Assembly (NCBI RefSeq): GCF_000733925.1
Contig: NZ_JPOO01000001.1
Location: forward strand, 930,001-994,000
DNA: 64,000 bases
Reading direction: 5' to 3'
Source: Arenibacter algicola
GTDB lineage: Bacteria; Bacteroidota; Bacteroidia; Flavobacteriales; Flavobacteriaceae
This document shows, in pieces, positions 8,877-17,761 of the stretch (within the stretch, counting starts at the first letter, position 1; each line of letters begins with the position of its first letter). A model generated the notes under the pieces. It had not been told where the DNA came from. It ran no database searches and was given only the letters and a program-made list of their open reading frames with translations. The translations under genes and the position numbers were made by a program.

Positions 8877-8988
8877 ATAAAGAGTTTCCGTTTAGAACGG
8901 CTAATATAAATTAAAAGGCACTTTTAGGTAGCAGAATTTTTTTTGTAAATGCCATCTCCTTTATGAATTACCCCAAGCACTTTTATTT

Positions 8989-10311
8989 TTAAGACTCAAT
9001 TCCAATTTTATACGCTTTCAAAGCTCTTTCCCTGGCGAACTTATGATCTACTATGGGGTCCGGGTATTCAAAGGAATCAATTTCTGGAATCCACTTTCTT
9101 ACATATTTGTAATCTTTGTCGAACTTTTTCAGTTGTGATTGCGGGTTGAAAATTCTAAAGTAGGGAGCCGCATCACATCCGGTTCCTGCTGCCCATTGCC
9201 AGTTGCCATTGTTGGAGGATAATTCGTAATCCAATAATTTTTCGGCAAAATAACTTTCTCCCCACCTCCAGTCGATCAATAAATGTTTGCAAAGAAAACC
9301 GGCAGTGATCATCCTTACCCGGTTATGCATAAAACCGGTTTTGTTCAGCTGTCTCATTCCGGCGTCCACCATGGGGTAGCCAGTTTTTCCTTCACACCAC
9401 AGTCTAAATTCTTCCTTATTGTTCCTCCACTTGATGCCATCGTATTTGGATCTGAAATTTTGAGTTACAACATGGGGGAAATGAAACAGAATTTGCATGA
9501 AGAATTCCCTCCAGATCAATTCACTCAAAAAAACTTCATATTTTTTATCAATCCGGGCAATTACCTGTCTAACACTTATAGTTCCAAATCTTAAATGTGG
9601 GCTGAGGTGACTGGTACTGTCCTTATATGGGAAATCCCTTTGGTCCGCATAAAGATGTAGTTGGGTCAAATCAAAGTCCTGTACCTGAATATCCGACTTC
9701 TTAAAACCGATATCTTCCAAAGATAATGGGGGGCAATCCCCTTTGTGCAGGTTGTTCAGTTTGGGATCCTTAAGTGGAAGGGGATTTTTCTCCCCAAATT
9801 TTGCAAGCCATTTATTCTTGTAGGGCGTAAAAACAGTATAGGGATCTTGATCTCCTTTTACAATTTCCCTTTTCTCGAAAATTACTTGATCCTTAAAACT
9901 AAAAAAGGGGATATCCTTTTTCGCAAGCAATTGGGAAATTTCTTTATCCCTGTCTATGGCATAAGGTTCGTAGTCCCGATTGGTGTATACTCCAGCAATA
10001 TTAAATTTGGAAATTAATTCCTTCCAAATGGTTGCCGGCTCACCATCCAGACATAAAATATCCGAGCCATGGCTTTTAAGGGTTTCTTTTATTTTAAGAA
10101 TGGTTTGATGTATGAAATTAACTCTAGGGTCATCTTCAGGCAACTCATTTAAAATAAGTCGATCATAGATAAATATGGGTAACACGGGAATATCATTAGC
10201 CAATGCTTCTGCCAGTGCCGTGTTGTCCTCTATTCTAAGGTCGCGTCTGAACCAAAAAATAGCAATTGGGGTTTGGTCCTTGGATAAGGCGGAAGTATGT
10301 TCATTACTCAT
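8989..10311 (-). CDS. phrB: cryptochrome/photolyase family, likely class I CPD photolyase
   Basis: About 440 residues. The N-terminal Rossmann-like antenna domain starts with IAIFWFRRDLRIEDNTAL. The C-terminal FAD-binding domain carries the family signatures GYPMVDAGMRQLNKTGFMHN, SSNNGNWQWAAGTGCDA and PYFRIFNP. Photolyases use blue light and reduced FAD to split pyrimidine dimers. The start is taken at MSNEHTS (10311); an ATG four codons upstream at 10323 is also possible. It is convergent with crtZ. Location beside a CarH-controlled carotenoid block, and an inverted repeat at 10406-10449, suggest light-induced expression (inference). A cryptochrome function cannot be excluded. Confidence 0.92.
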   Translation of the reverse strand: MSNEHTSALSKDQTPIAIFWFRRDLRIEDNTALAEALANDIPVLPIFIYDRLILNELPEDDPRVNFIHQTILKIKETLKSHGSDILCLDGEPATIWKELISKFNIAGVYTNRDYEPYAIDRDKEISQLLAKKDIPFFSFKDQVIFEKREIVKGDQDPYTVFTPYKNKWLAKFGEKNPLPLKDPKLNNLHKGDCPPLSLEDIGFKKSDIQVQDFDLTQLHLYADQRDFPYKDSTSHLSPHLRFGTISVRQVIARIDKKYEVFLSELIWREFFMQILFHFPHVVTQNFRSKYDGIKWRNNKEEFRLWCEGKTGYPMVDAGMRQLNKTGFMHNRVRMITAGFLCKHLLIDWRWGESYFAEKLLDYELSSNNGNWQWAAGTGCDAAPYFRIFNPQSQLKKFDKDYKYVRKWIPEIDSFEYPDPIVDHKFARERALKAYKIGIES

Positions 10312-10405
10312 ATTTGGCACCATAGAATTGATGGGAAAAAATTATTATGATTATAGGTCTCAAGCTGTAAACCGAAAAAAATAGGGATTGAATAAGCCAG
10401 CTTTC

Positions 10406-10449
10406 TTGTCCTAATTGGTAATTTTGGAGTAATCTAACTTTAAGGACAA
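10406..10449. promoter_or_regulatory. inverted repeat upstream of photolyase, similar to the CarH-region repeats
   Basis: TTGTCCTAA (10406-10414) faces TTAAGGACAA (10440-10449), spanning 44 bp. The half-site core TTGTC/GACAA is shared with the repeats at 5274-5357. It lies between the DUF2797 and photolyase genes, upstream of the latter, and has no T-run, so it is not an obvious terminator. An operator role is inference. Confidence 0.4.
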
Positions 10450-10495
10450 TTTAATGATAAATTGAATGAAAATCAATGTTTTCTGCCAGTATAAT

Positions 10496-11290
10496 CTACT
10501 TCACTTCCAAACTAACAACGTATCCTTCACTTCCCCTAACATTAAATACCGTACTGTCTTCAAAGATTAGATATTGACCTTTAATACCTTTTAAGACCCC
10601 GCTATAGATGGGAGTTTTGTCCAGATTAAGACTTTTTACCTTTTTTGGATATTGTAGCACGGGAAATTCAAGATGCGTTTCCGTATTACTTTCTATGTAA
10701 TATACAGAGGCCTCATCCGGAATATATTTTTTTAACTTATTTCTATATTCCACCAAATCCTCGTCGTCAACCTCATTCGTCAACATTTTACGCCAGTTGG
10801 TCTTGTCGCCTATGTGTTCCTTTAAGGCAACCTCTGTAACTCCGGCCAAATAACGATTGGGGACTTCAACAATCTCTATGGCCTCATGGGCACCTTGGTC
10901 TATCCATCTAGTGGGTACCTGCGATTTGCGTGTTACTCCTACTTTGATATTGCTTGAATTGGCAAGATAAACGATGTGCGGCTGTAGCTGAACCTTTTTT
11001 TCATATTCCAGGTCCCGGTCTTCTTTGTCCAGATGTGCAGTACTCAATTCGGGCCGCATGATCCAATCCCCGGCCGTAGGAATTTCGTAAAAGCAGGTCC
11101 TGCAAAAACCCTGTCTAAAAATTGGGCGATCTTCCCCACAATTAAGACATTGATATTTTATAAAGGAAAGGGTAAGTTCCTTGTTCAATACTTGGTTCAG
11201 GTTTAAAAAGTCCCCATCAAATATTAGGTAATATTGTATGGGATCTGCCAATTCAGTTTGCATTTTTCTTAAAACTCCTTGATACTGCAT
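10496..11290 (-). CDS. DUF2797 domain-containing zinc-binding protein
   Basis: A 264-residue cytosolic protein matching DUF2797. Residues about 48-72 hold a four-Cys zinc site (CLNCGEDRPIFRQGFCRTC). A central segment, HIVYLANSSNIKVGVTRKSQ followed by PTRWIDQGA, looks like a GIY-YIG-like core, though nuclease activity is not established for this family. It is probably co-oriented with, but separate from, the photolyase (185-bp gap). The function is unknown. ATG at 11290 gives the normal family N-terminus (MQYQGVLRKMQTE). Confidence 0.85.
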   Translation of the reverse strand: MQYQGVLRKMQTELADPIQYYLIFDGDFLNLNQVLNKELTLSFIKYQCLNCGEDRPIFRQGFCRTCFYEIPTAGDWIMRPELSTAHLDKEDRDLEYEKKVQLQPHIVYLANSSNIKVGVTRKSQVPTRWIDQGAHEAIEIVEVPNRYLAGVTEVALKEHIGDKTNWRKMLTNEVDDEDLVEYRNKLKKYIPDEASVYYIESNTETHLEFPVLQYPKKVKSLNLDKTPIYSGVLKGIKGQYLIFEDSTVFNVRGSEGYVVSLEVK

Positions 11291-11564
11291 ATTTTTTCTG
11301 CTTAACGTAAAATCAATTTGAATATGAATTCAATTAAAGCTATTTTTAGCCGATTTAATTTAAAGTTTGTTTAGGAATTTATGGTTATAATTTTTATTTG
11401 TCATTTTTGATACTTTTTAAGGTAAATTTATAATCCTCGCCATGGCCAGGGTTTAAAGTTTTACAAGTTATTGTACAAAAACGAGCATTAAAAACTATTG
11501 ATGAATTCTTTAACAGGCTCTTGGCCTAAAACCCCGCTTTAAACAGCGATAAAGATACCTAAAA

Positions 11565-13079
11565 ATGCCAATAACATTATTCAATTCCATTGCTTCTTGG
11601 CTGTTGAAAAAGCGATATCATCAGATAGAACTTTTTTTAAAGTACCCTGAGGAGGTGCAGGATGAGGTATTGCATCAGTTGTTGTCCTTTGCCGAGGATA
11701 CGGAAATTGGAAGGAAGTACGATTTTGAATCTATCGCCAGTTATGAAACTTTTGCGGAGCGGGTCCCCATAGTCTCCTATGAAGAGGTAGAACCTATGAT
11801 AGAGCGTTCTAGAAAGGGGGAGCAAAATATCTTTTGGCCAACAACCATTAAGTGGTTCGCGAAGAGTAGTGGTACCACAAATGCCAAAAGCAAGTTTATA
11901 CCTGTAAGTTCGGAGGCTTTGGAGGATTGCCATTACAAATCCAGTAAGGATCTGCTCTGTTTGTATTTAAACAACAATGAAAACTCGCAGTTGTTTACGG
12001 GCAAGAGTTTGCGATTGGGTGGAAGTAAGGAGTTGTATCAGGATAATGGTACCGTTTTTGGAGATCTCTCCGCCATTCTTATAGATAATATGCCGTTCTG
12101 GGCAGAACTGAGCAGTACTCCTAGTAACAAGGTGTCCCTGATGAGTGAATGGGAGACTAAGTTACAGGCCATTATTAAGGAAAGTGTTCAGGAAAATGTT
12201 ACCAGCTTGGCCGGAGTGCCTTCTTGGATGTTGGTGCTCTTAAATAATGTCCTGGAGCAAACAGGAAAGGAGCACCTTTTTTCGGTTTGGGAAAATTTGG
12301 AAGTATATTTTCATGGTGGGGTAAGTTTTACCCCTTACAAAGATCAATATTCCAGGCTCTTACCGCGTAAAAATTTTAATTATTATGAAATTTACAATGC
12401 TTCCGAAGGATTTTTTGCCATCCAGGATAGAAATAATGCGGACGATCTTTTACTGATGCTAGATTATGGAATTTTCTATGAATTTATTCCCATGGAAACC
12501 TATGGTACTAGTGGGCAGATTACATTGCCGTTATGGAATGTGAAGTTAGATAGGAACTATGCAGTAATAATTACTACCAATGCAGGTCTTTGGAGGTATA
12601 AAATAGGGGATACGGTGAGGTTTACCTCTACCAACCCCTATAGGATCAAGATTACCGGGAGAACAAAACATCATATTAATGTATTCGGGGAGGAGTTGAT
12701 CATAGAAAATGCGGAAGAAGCCCTAAAAACTATTTGTATAAAAACTGGGTCCGAAATTAAGGACTATACGGTGGCGCCGATATTTATGGAGGGTAAGGAA
12801 AAAGGCGCACATGAGTGGATTATAGAGTTTAGAAAGGCTCCTGAAGAACTGGCTTATTTTATCGAAATTCTTGACAATGCACTTAAATCCTTGAACTCTG
12901 ACTATGAGGCCAAGCGTTATAATAACATTACTTTAAAACTTCCCAAAGTTCATATTGCCAGGGAAAATCTTTTCTATGACTGGCTAAAATCTAAAGATAA
13001 GTTGGGAGGGCAGCATAAAATTCCAAGATTGTCCAATAAAAGGGATTATATCGAGGAATTGCTTCAGATGAACAAATAA
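11565..13079 (+). CDS. GH3 auxin-responsive promoter family protein (acyl-adenylase fold)
   Basis: A 504-residue member of the GH3 family, related to plant enzymes that adenylate acyl acids and join them to amino acids. The ATP-site-like KSSGTTNAKSKFIPVS segment (about 102-118) and the C-terminal GRTKHHINVFGEELIIENAE block (about 366-385) are conserved. In Bacteroidota these proteins are widespread and their substrates unknown. It is followed 75 bp later by a small hydrolase-like gene on the same strand. ATG at 11565 gives MPITLFNSIASWLLKKR, the usual start. The family is certain; the substrate is not. Confidence 0.9.
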   Translation: MPITLFNSIASWLLKKRYHQIELFLKYPEEVQDEVLHQLLSFAEDTEIGRKYDFESIASYETFAERVPIVSYEEVEPMIERSRKGEQNIFWPTTIKWFAKSSGTTNAKSKFIPVSSEALEDCHYKSSKDLLCLYLNNNENSQLFTGKSLRLGGSKELYQDNGTVFGDLSAILIDNMPFWAELSSTPSNKVSLMSEWETKLQAIIKESVQENVTSLAGVPSWMLVLLNNVLEQTGKEHLFSVWENLEVYFHGGVSFTPYKDQYSRLLPRKNFNYYEIYNASEGFFAIQDRNNADDLLLMLDYGIFYEFIPMETYGTSGQITLPLWNVKLDRNYAVIITTNAGLWRYKIGDTVRFTSTNPYRIKITGRTKHHINVFGEELIIENAEEALKTICIKTGSEIKDYTVAPIFMEGKEKGAHEWIIEFRKAPEELAYFIEILDNALKSLNSDYEAKRYNNITLKLPKVHIARENLFYDWLKSKDKLGGQHKIPRLSNKRDYIEELLQMNK

Positions 13080-13153
13080 ATGTGATTAAAACTCTCAATA
13101 TGTTCAAATTAGAGGTATCAAATGTTTCCCTTTAACAATTTATACTTTTTATT

Positions 13154-13702
13154 ATGGCGAACAGACTAGTAATATTGTCCGATATGTGGGGTTCTAAAAA
13201 AGGGCTATGGATTACTTCATATTTGGGCTACTTGCAACAATATTATGATATTACATTTTATGATTGTCAGCATTTGGCAAATATAAGTTTGGAGGTAAAT
13301 TCTCCTGAGAATATCCACAAGGAATTTATTGATGGGGGAGTAGAAACTGCGGTTGCCCATCTGCTTAAAAAGGAAACGGAACCCAGTCATTATTTAACAT
13401 TTGGCATTGGTGGTTGTATAGCTTGGAAGGCAGCTCTTAAAGGCTTGCCCCTAAAATCGCTATATACCATTTCCAGTACAAGATTGCGTTTTGAGAGCGA
13501 GAGGCCGACAGCAGCGAGTATTCAACTGCTTTATGGACAAAATGATGAGTTTAAGCCTTCAACTACGTGGTCAGACCAAATTGGAGTAGAGATCGAAGTT
13601 GTAAAGGGTTTTGGGCATGAACTCTATACCGATGAGAAAATGATCAGTAAGGTTTGTCAAGACTTATTGGCCAAGGTTATGCAAAAACAGTATGTGGCAT
13701 AA
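13154..13702 (+). CDS. alpha/beta hydrolase-like protein lacking the nucleophile
   Basis: A 182-residue short alpha/beta hydrolase-fold protein. At the expected nucleophile elbow the sequence is LTFGIGGCIAWKAA (about 82-95). The position that should be Ser, Cys or Asp is Gly, although Gly and Ala around the turn are kept. The later FGHELYT segment (about 155-161) keeps the His region. It may therefore be a non-catalytic fold member, or may use another residue such as the nearby Cys. It follows GH3 on the same strand and ends before the clpX terminator. No specific function can be assigned. Confidence 0.7.
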   Translation: MANRLVILSDMWGSKKGLWITSYLGYLQQYYDITFYDCQHLANISLEVNSPENIHKEFIDGGVETAVAHLLKKETEPSHYLTFGIGGCIAWKAALKGLPLKSLYTISSTRLRFESERPTAASIQLLYGQNDEFKPSTTWSDQIGVEIEVVKGFGHELYTDEKMISKVCQDLLAKVMQKQYVA

Positions 13703-13747
13703 CATCTGGGTTTTCAGCTTATATTTAGAAAAACATATAGGTTTTAT

Positions 13748-13790
13748 AAAAGTTAAAAGCAGTCTCTTAAGAGACTGCTTTTAACTTTTT
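13748..13790. terminator. bidirectional terminator embedded in the clpX 3' end
   Basis: AAAAGTTAAAAGCAGTCTC (13748-13766) and its perfect reverse complement (13771-13789) form a 19-bp stem around a TTAA loop, with A and T tracts at either end. The clpX stop codon (13767-13769) lies in the loop, so one arm encodes the last six ClpX residues. It serves convergent clpX and the hydrolase-like gene. Confidence 0.9.
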
Positions 13791-15002
13791 AATAGTTTCA
13801 AAGGATAATTTCTCTTCGGCATAAGGTTTTGTTACCTTAAATTCCGATTCGTTCGTACTTGGGAATTCGAACATGGCATCGGTGAAAATAGCTTCGCAAA
13901 GTGATCGCAATCCCCTTGCCCCCAATTTATATTCAATGGCCTTGTCCACAATATAATCCAACGCCTGTTCCGTAATCTTAAAGGAAATTCCATCCATCTT
14001 GAACAATTTTTCATATTGTTTAATTATGGCGTTTTTGGGCTCTGTTAAAATTGCCCTCAAGGTTTCCTTGTCCAATGGATTCATGTGGGTGAGTACCGGT
14101 AGTCTACCAATAATCTCGGGTATTAATCCAAAATCCTTTAAATCCTTAGGTACAATGTATTGTAAAATATTTTCGTTGTCTACCTTTTCTTCAGCTTTGG
14201 ATGCACTATAACCTACGGCCTGCATGTTCAGCCTTTTGGTAATGTGCCTTTCAATGCCGTCAAAGGCACCTCCGGCAATGAACAAAATATTTTCTGTGTT
14301 TACTTCTATAAATTTTTGATCTGGGTGCTTTCTGCCTCCTTTGGGCGGTACGTTTACCACGGTCCCCTCCAATAGTTTAAGAAGTCCTTGCTGAACACCT
14401 TCCCCGGATACATCGCGAGTAATTGAAGGATTGTCGCTCTTACGTGCAATTTTATCAATTTCATCTATAAAGACGATACCGCGTTCTGCCTTTTCCAAAT
14501 TGTAATCTGCCGCCTGCAGTAAGCGGGTAAGTATACTTTCTACATCCTCCCCAACATAACCGGCTTCCGTTAGTACGGTAGCATCAACAATGGCCAAAGG
14601 AACATTTAGCATCTTGGCAATGGTTTTTGCCATAAGGGTCTTACCCGTCCCGGTTTGGCCTACCATGACAATATTACTCTTTTGGATTTCTATATCGTCT
14701 TCCTTGCTTTTTGGTTGTAGAAGTCTTTTGTAGTGGTTGTACACTGCAACCGACATTACTTTTTTGGTGCGATCTTGACCAATTATAAAGGTGTCCAAAA
14801 ATTCCTTTATTTCCAAAGGTTTTTTCAACGTTAATTCGGAGGAAAGGTCATTGTTTTTGGTCTGCTTTGATTCTTCGGCCACAATACCGTGTGCCTGCTC
14901 TATACAACGATCACATATATGCGCATCAAGACCTGCAATCAATAAATTGGTTTCCGGTTTCTTTCTACCACAAAAAGAGCATTCTAAATTTTCTTTTGCC
15001 AT
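13767..15002 (-). CDS. clpX: ATP-dependent Clp protease ATP-binding subunit ClpX
   Basis: A 411-residue AAA+ unfoldase that feeds substrates to ClpP in the cytosol. The N-terminal zinc domain has CSFC and CDRC (about 8-35). The AAA+ core shows Walker A GQTGTGKT, pore loop GYVGED, Walker B VFIDEIDK and the RKH loop in GGRKHPDQ. Length matches the family. It lies downstream of clpP (97-bp gap) and tig, the usual tig-clpP-clpX order. The last codons form one arm of a terminator hairpin. Confidence 0.98.
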   Translation of the reverse strand: MAKENLECSFCGRKKPETNLLIAGLDAHICDRCIEQAHGIVAEESKQTKNNDLSSELTLKKPLEIKEFLDTFIIGQDRTKKVMSVAVYNHYKRLLQPKSKEDDIEIQKSNIVMVGQTGTGKTLMAKTIAKMLNVPLAIVDATVLTEAGYVGEDVESILTRLLQAADYNLEKAERGIVFIDEIDKIARKSDNPSITRDVSGEGVQQGLLKLLEGTVVNVPPKGGRKHPDQKFIEVNTENILFIAGGAFDGIERHITKRLNMQAVGYSASKAEEKVDNENILQYIVPKDLKDFGLIPEIIGRLPVLTHMNPLDKETLRAILTEPKNAIIKQYEKLFKMDGISFKITEQALDYIVDKAIEYKLGARGLRSLCEAIFTDAMFEFPSTNESEFKVTKPYAEEKLSFETIKKLKAVS

Positions 15003-15099
15003 ATCATTTTATCACTTTCAATAATAGTAACGAAATAATCCAAACTTTGGTGCATCCGTGTAGAATGTAACCTGGATTTTTCGATCCTTTTAGTCGTCA

Positions 15100-15780
15100 C
15101 TAGTCTTTATCCCTTACCAAGATTTCATCGATCATTCCATAATCCTTGGCTTCATTTGCTTTCATCCAGTAATCCCTATCACTATCGTCACTTACTTTTT
15201 CAAGGGGTTGTCCGGAATGTTGTGCAATTATTTGGTACAATTCATCTTTAAGTTTTAGAATCTCCCTGGCCGTAATTTCAATATCACTTGCCTGTCCCTG
15301 TGCTCCGCCAAGTGGTTGATGTATCATTACCCTGGAATGGGTCAATCCACTGCGCTTACCTTTTTCTCCTGCACATAGGAGTACGGCTCCCATAGAGGCA
15401 GCCATTCCTGTACATATGGTGGCCACATCTGGTTTTATGAACTGCATGGTGTCATAAATTCCCAAACCGGCATAAACACTTCCACCTGGGGAATTGATAT
15501 ATATCTGTATGTCCTTGGAAGCATCGGTGCTTTCCAAAAATAATAACTGTGCTTGTACTATATTGGCAACTTGGTCATTGATCCCAGTTCCGAGAAAAAT
15601 GATCCGGTCCATCATTAATCGTGAAAAAACATCCATTGCCACTGCATTTAGCTGTCTTTCTTCAATAATGTTGGGAGTAAGGTTGGTGGGGTACATACTA
15701 CTTAAAATAGTATCGTAATACATGCTATTTATTCCCTGATGTTTAATAGCATAGTTTTTGAATTCTTTCCCGTAATCCAT
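15100..15780 (-). CDS. clpP: ATP-dependent Clp protease proteolytic subunit ClpP
   Basis: A 226-residue serine peptidase that forms the tetradecameric chamber of ClpXP. Ser129 lies in GMAASMG, His154 in RVMIHQPLGG, and the catalytic Asp in SDRDYWM (about 200-206), so the triad is complete. NSPGGSVYAGLGIYDT is the oxyanion-region signature. The N-terminal ~35 residues before TNLTPNIIEERQ look like a propeptide. It lies between tig and clpX on the same strand, with a terminator-like hairpin upstream, so it may have its own promoter. Confidence 0.98.
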   Translation of the reverse strand: MDYGKEFKNYAIKHQGINSMYYDTILSSMYPTNLTPNIIEERQLNAVAMDVFSRLMMDRIIFLGTGINDQVANIVQAQLLFLESTDASKDIQIYINSPGGSVYAGLGIYDTMQFIKPDVATICTGMAASMGAVLLCAGEKGKRSGLTHSRVMIHQPLGGAQGQASDIEITAREILKLKDELYQIIAQHSGQPLEKVSDDSDRDYWMKANEAKDYGMIDEILVRDKD

Positions 15781-15804
15781 ATTTTAATCAATAGTTTTAT
15801 AAGA

Positions 15805-15840
15805 TAAAAAAAGTGTCGAAAATCAACTCTTCGACACTGT
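15805..15840 (-). terminator. intrinsic terminator after tig
   Basis: Read on the minus strand, AGTGTCGAA (plus 15830-15838) and TTCGACACT (plus 15812-15820) form a 9-bp perfect stem followed by a run of seven T. It separates tig from clpP. Confidence 0.8.
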
Positions 15841-15922
15841 AAATATACTTATTTTTAGTGAAACTTTATTTTATTGGCTCCTATAGCAGCGTATTTAAAA
15901 TGTAAGGTTCAACTAATTTGAA

Positions 15923-17245
15923 TTACCCGTATACTTCCTTAACAAAGTCTTCGTAAGTAACTTCTTTCGTTTTTAAATTTGCCTTTTCTTTATAAAGAGT
16001 CAAAAGCTTTTGGCTCATCAATTGTTCTGAAAGGCGTTTTACCTCTTCCTGGTTGGAAAGTACCCTTGCGGCAATATTGTCCAACTCCTCTTCTTTGGGG
16101 TTCAACTGGCCAAATTGTGCCATTTGCTGCTTAATAAAACCTTTTGCAAAATCCTTTAGCTCATCAAACTGAATCTGAATACCGTTTTCTTGAATAATCT
16201 TGCCTTCTATTAGTTGATAGCGCAGGCCTTTCTCCGATTTTTCAAATTCTTCGTTCGCTTCTTCTTCGGTCAATTGTTTTTCCCCGGTCATCTGAATCCA
16301 CTTGGTCAAAAATTCCGTAGGAAGATCAAATTTGACGGTGTCTATAAAATGTTCGGTTACATCATTTAATAATTTCTGATCGGATTGTTGCTCAAATTGC
16401 TTTTCGGAATCTTCTTTGATTCGTTCTTTAAGCTCTTTTTCAGAGGTAACAACATCCTTCCCAAATAACTTGTCGAAAAGCTCTTGGTCTAATTTTGCTG
16501 GTTCCTTTTCGTTAATTTCCTCAATGGTGAAAGTAACTTCGATATCCAGTTTTTCTGATTTCTCACCATCGATACCCAAAGTGCTGCCCAATAAATAATC
16601 TTCCTTGAACAATCCTTTTGTCTTTAAGGTAACCACATCGCCCACTTTTTTGCCCAATAGGCTGTCAAGTGCTTTTTTGCTTTTTATTTTTTCGATCTCG
16701 ATTACCGTCTTATTGTCTATTTCCTCTGCTTCGTTCTTGAAAACACCGTTTACATCATCCTTCTTCCCAATTTCCGTCTTGCTGATCAATTTCCCGTATT
16801 GTTTTTGGATACGTTCCACCTGCTCATCGATCATTTTTTTGTCAGCAATAATTTTGTAGTGCGTTATGGCTTTTTTCGACTTAAGGTCCACATTGAAATT
16901 AGGGGCAAGTCCCAATTCAAATTCGAATGCAAATTCTTCGGAATCCCAATTAAAGTTATCCTGTTGTTTTGGAAGTGGATTTCCTAGAACATCCAGCTTT
17001 TCTTCTGTAAGATATTTGTTGAGATTGTCTTGTAACAGTTTGTTTACCTCATCTACCAAAACGGCTTTTCCGTATTGTTTCTTGATCAATCCCATAGGCA
17101 CCTGACCTTTTCTGAAACCTGGTATGTTTGCCTGTTTTCTGTAGTCCTTTAATATTGTTTCTACCTTATCGAAATAATCGTCCTTGGTTACCGCAACTTT
17201 TACTACTGCATTTAATTCGTCAATCTGCTCTTTAGTGATGTTCAT
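15923..17245 (-). CDS. tig: trigger factor
   Basis: A 440-residue ribosome-associated chaperone. The ribosome-binding signature is visible as IPGFRKGQVPMGLIKKQYGK (about 39-58). The middle region, where trigger factors have an FKBP-type peptidyl-prolyl isomerase domain, is divergent (about 150-240) and lacks a clear FKBP signature. The C-terminal helical chaperone arms follow. The start is MNITKEQID at 17245; the open frame extends to 17311, but that extension does not resemble the family. First gene of the tig-clpP-clpX block. Confidence 0.95.
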   Translation of the reverse strand: MNITKEQIDELNAVVKVAVTKDDYFDKVETILKDYRKQANIPGFRKGQVPMGLIKKQYGKAVLVDEVNKLLQDNLNKYLTEEKLDVLGNPLPKQQDNFNWDSEEFAFEFELGLAPNFNVDLKSKKAITHYKIIADKKMIDEQVERIQKQYGKLISKTEIGKKDDVNGVFKNEAEEIDNKTVIEIEKIKSKKALDSLLGKKVGDVVTLKTKGLFKEDYLLGSTLGIDGEKSEKLDIEVTFTIEEINEKEPAKLDQELFDKLFGKDVVTSEKELKERIKEDSEKQFEQQSDQKLLNDVTEHFIDTVKFDLPTEFLTKWIQMTGEKQLTEEEANEEFEKSEKGLRYQLIEGKIIQENGIQIQFDELKDFAKGFIKQQMAQFGQLNPKEEELDNIAARVLSNQEEVKRLSEQLMSQKLLTLYKEKANLKTKEVTYEDFVKEVYG

Positions 17246-17343
17246 TTCTATATCTAATTTTACTAAAATAAAATGGGATGCAAAAGTAGTACATTTTCTA
17301 ATCTCCAACAAGTTTTTAAATTACTGAATGTCAAAAAGGTACC

Positions 17344-17694
17344 CTAGATATTTTTGTCGTCATTTAGAAATGAATAAAATATAGATTGCAGAAAGGAAAG
17401 CAAAAGGCTAAAAAGTAGCGCCCACCAAATATTATTTACCTGAAAGCCATCAATAAAGTAGTCGGCCAAAAGGATAATTATAGCGTTGATTATAAGCAGG
17501 AACAACCCTAAGGTAAGTATGGTAACGGGCAAGGTTAGGATGATCAGGATGGGTTTTACAATAAAATTCAGCAAACTTAGAACAATGGCTACTATAATGG
17601 CCGTGGTATAGGAGTCTACACCCACCCCAGGTAATATTTTTGCTAAAATAACAACTGCAACGGCACTCAGGAGAATTCTTAAAATCAGGTTCAT
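17344..17694 (-). CDS. small membrane protein of the phage holin 4 superfamily (PF04020-like)
   Basis: A 116-residue protein with four hydrophobic segments and the pattern NFIVKPILIILTLPVTILTL followed by LLIINAIIILLADYFIDGF, typical of the YvlD/PF04020 family. Despite the holin name these are ordinary chromosomal membrane proteins of unknown function, and no phage genes are nearby. It is upstream of tig on the same strand. Confidence 0.85.
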   Translation of the reverse strand: MNLILRILLSAVAVVILAKILPGVGVDSYTTAIIVAIVLSLLNFIVKPILIILTLPVTILTLGLFLLIINAIIILLADYFIDGFQVNNIWWALLFSLLLSFLQSIFYSFLNDDKNI

Positions 17695-17761
17695 GGTTTG
17701 CTTTCTTTTAGTTTATGGAATGTTCAATGAATGATATAATCCCCTTAAAAGTAAACATTTA

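Noticed and set aside
17246..17311. Upstream extension of trigger factor
   Set aside because: The extra 22 residues do not resemble the family; MNITKEQID is the expected start.
17344..17694. Possible prophage remnant because of the holin family name
   Set aside because: The PF04020 type is a common chromosomal membrane protein and no phage genes are nearby.
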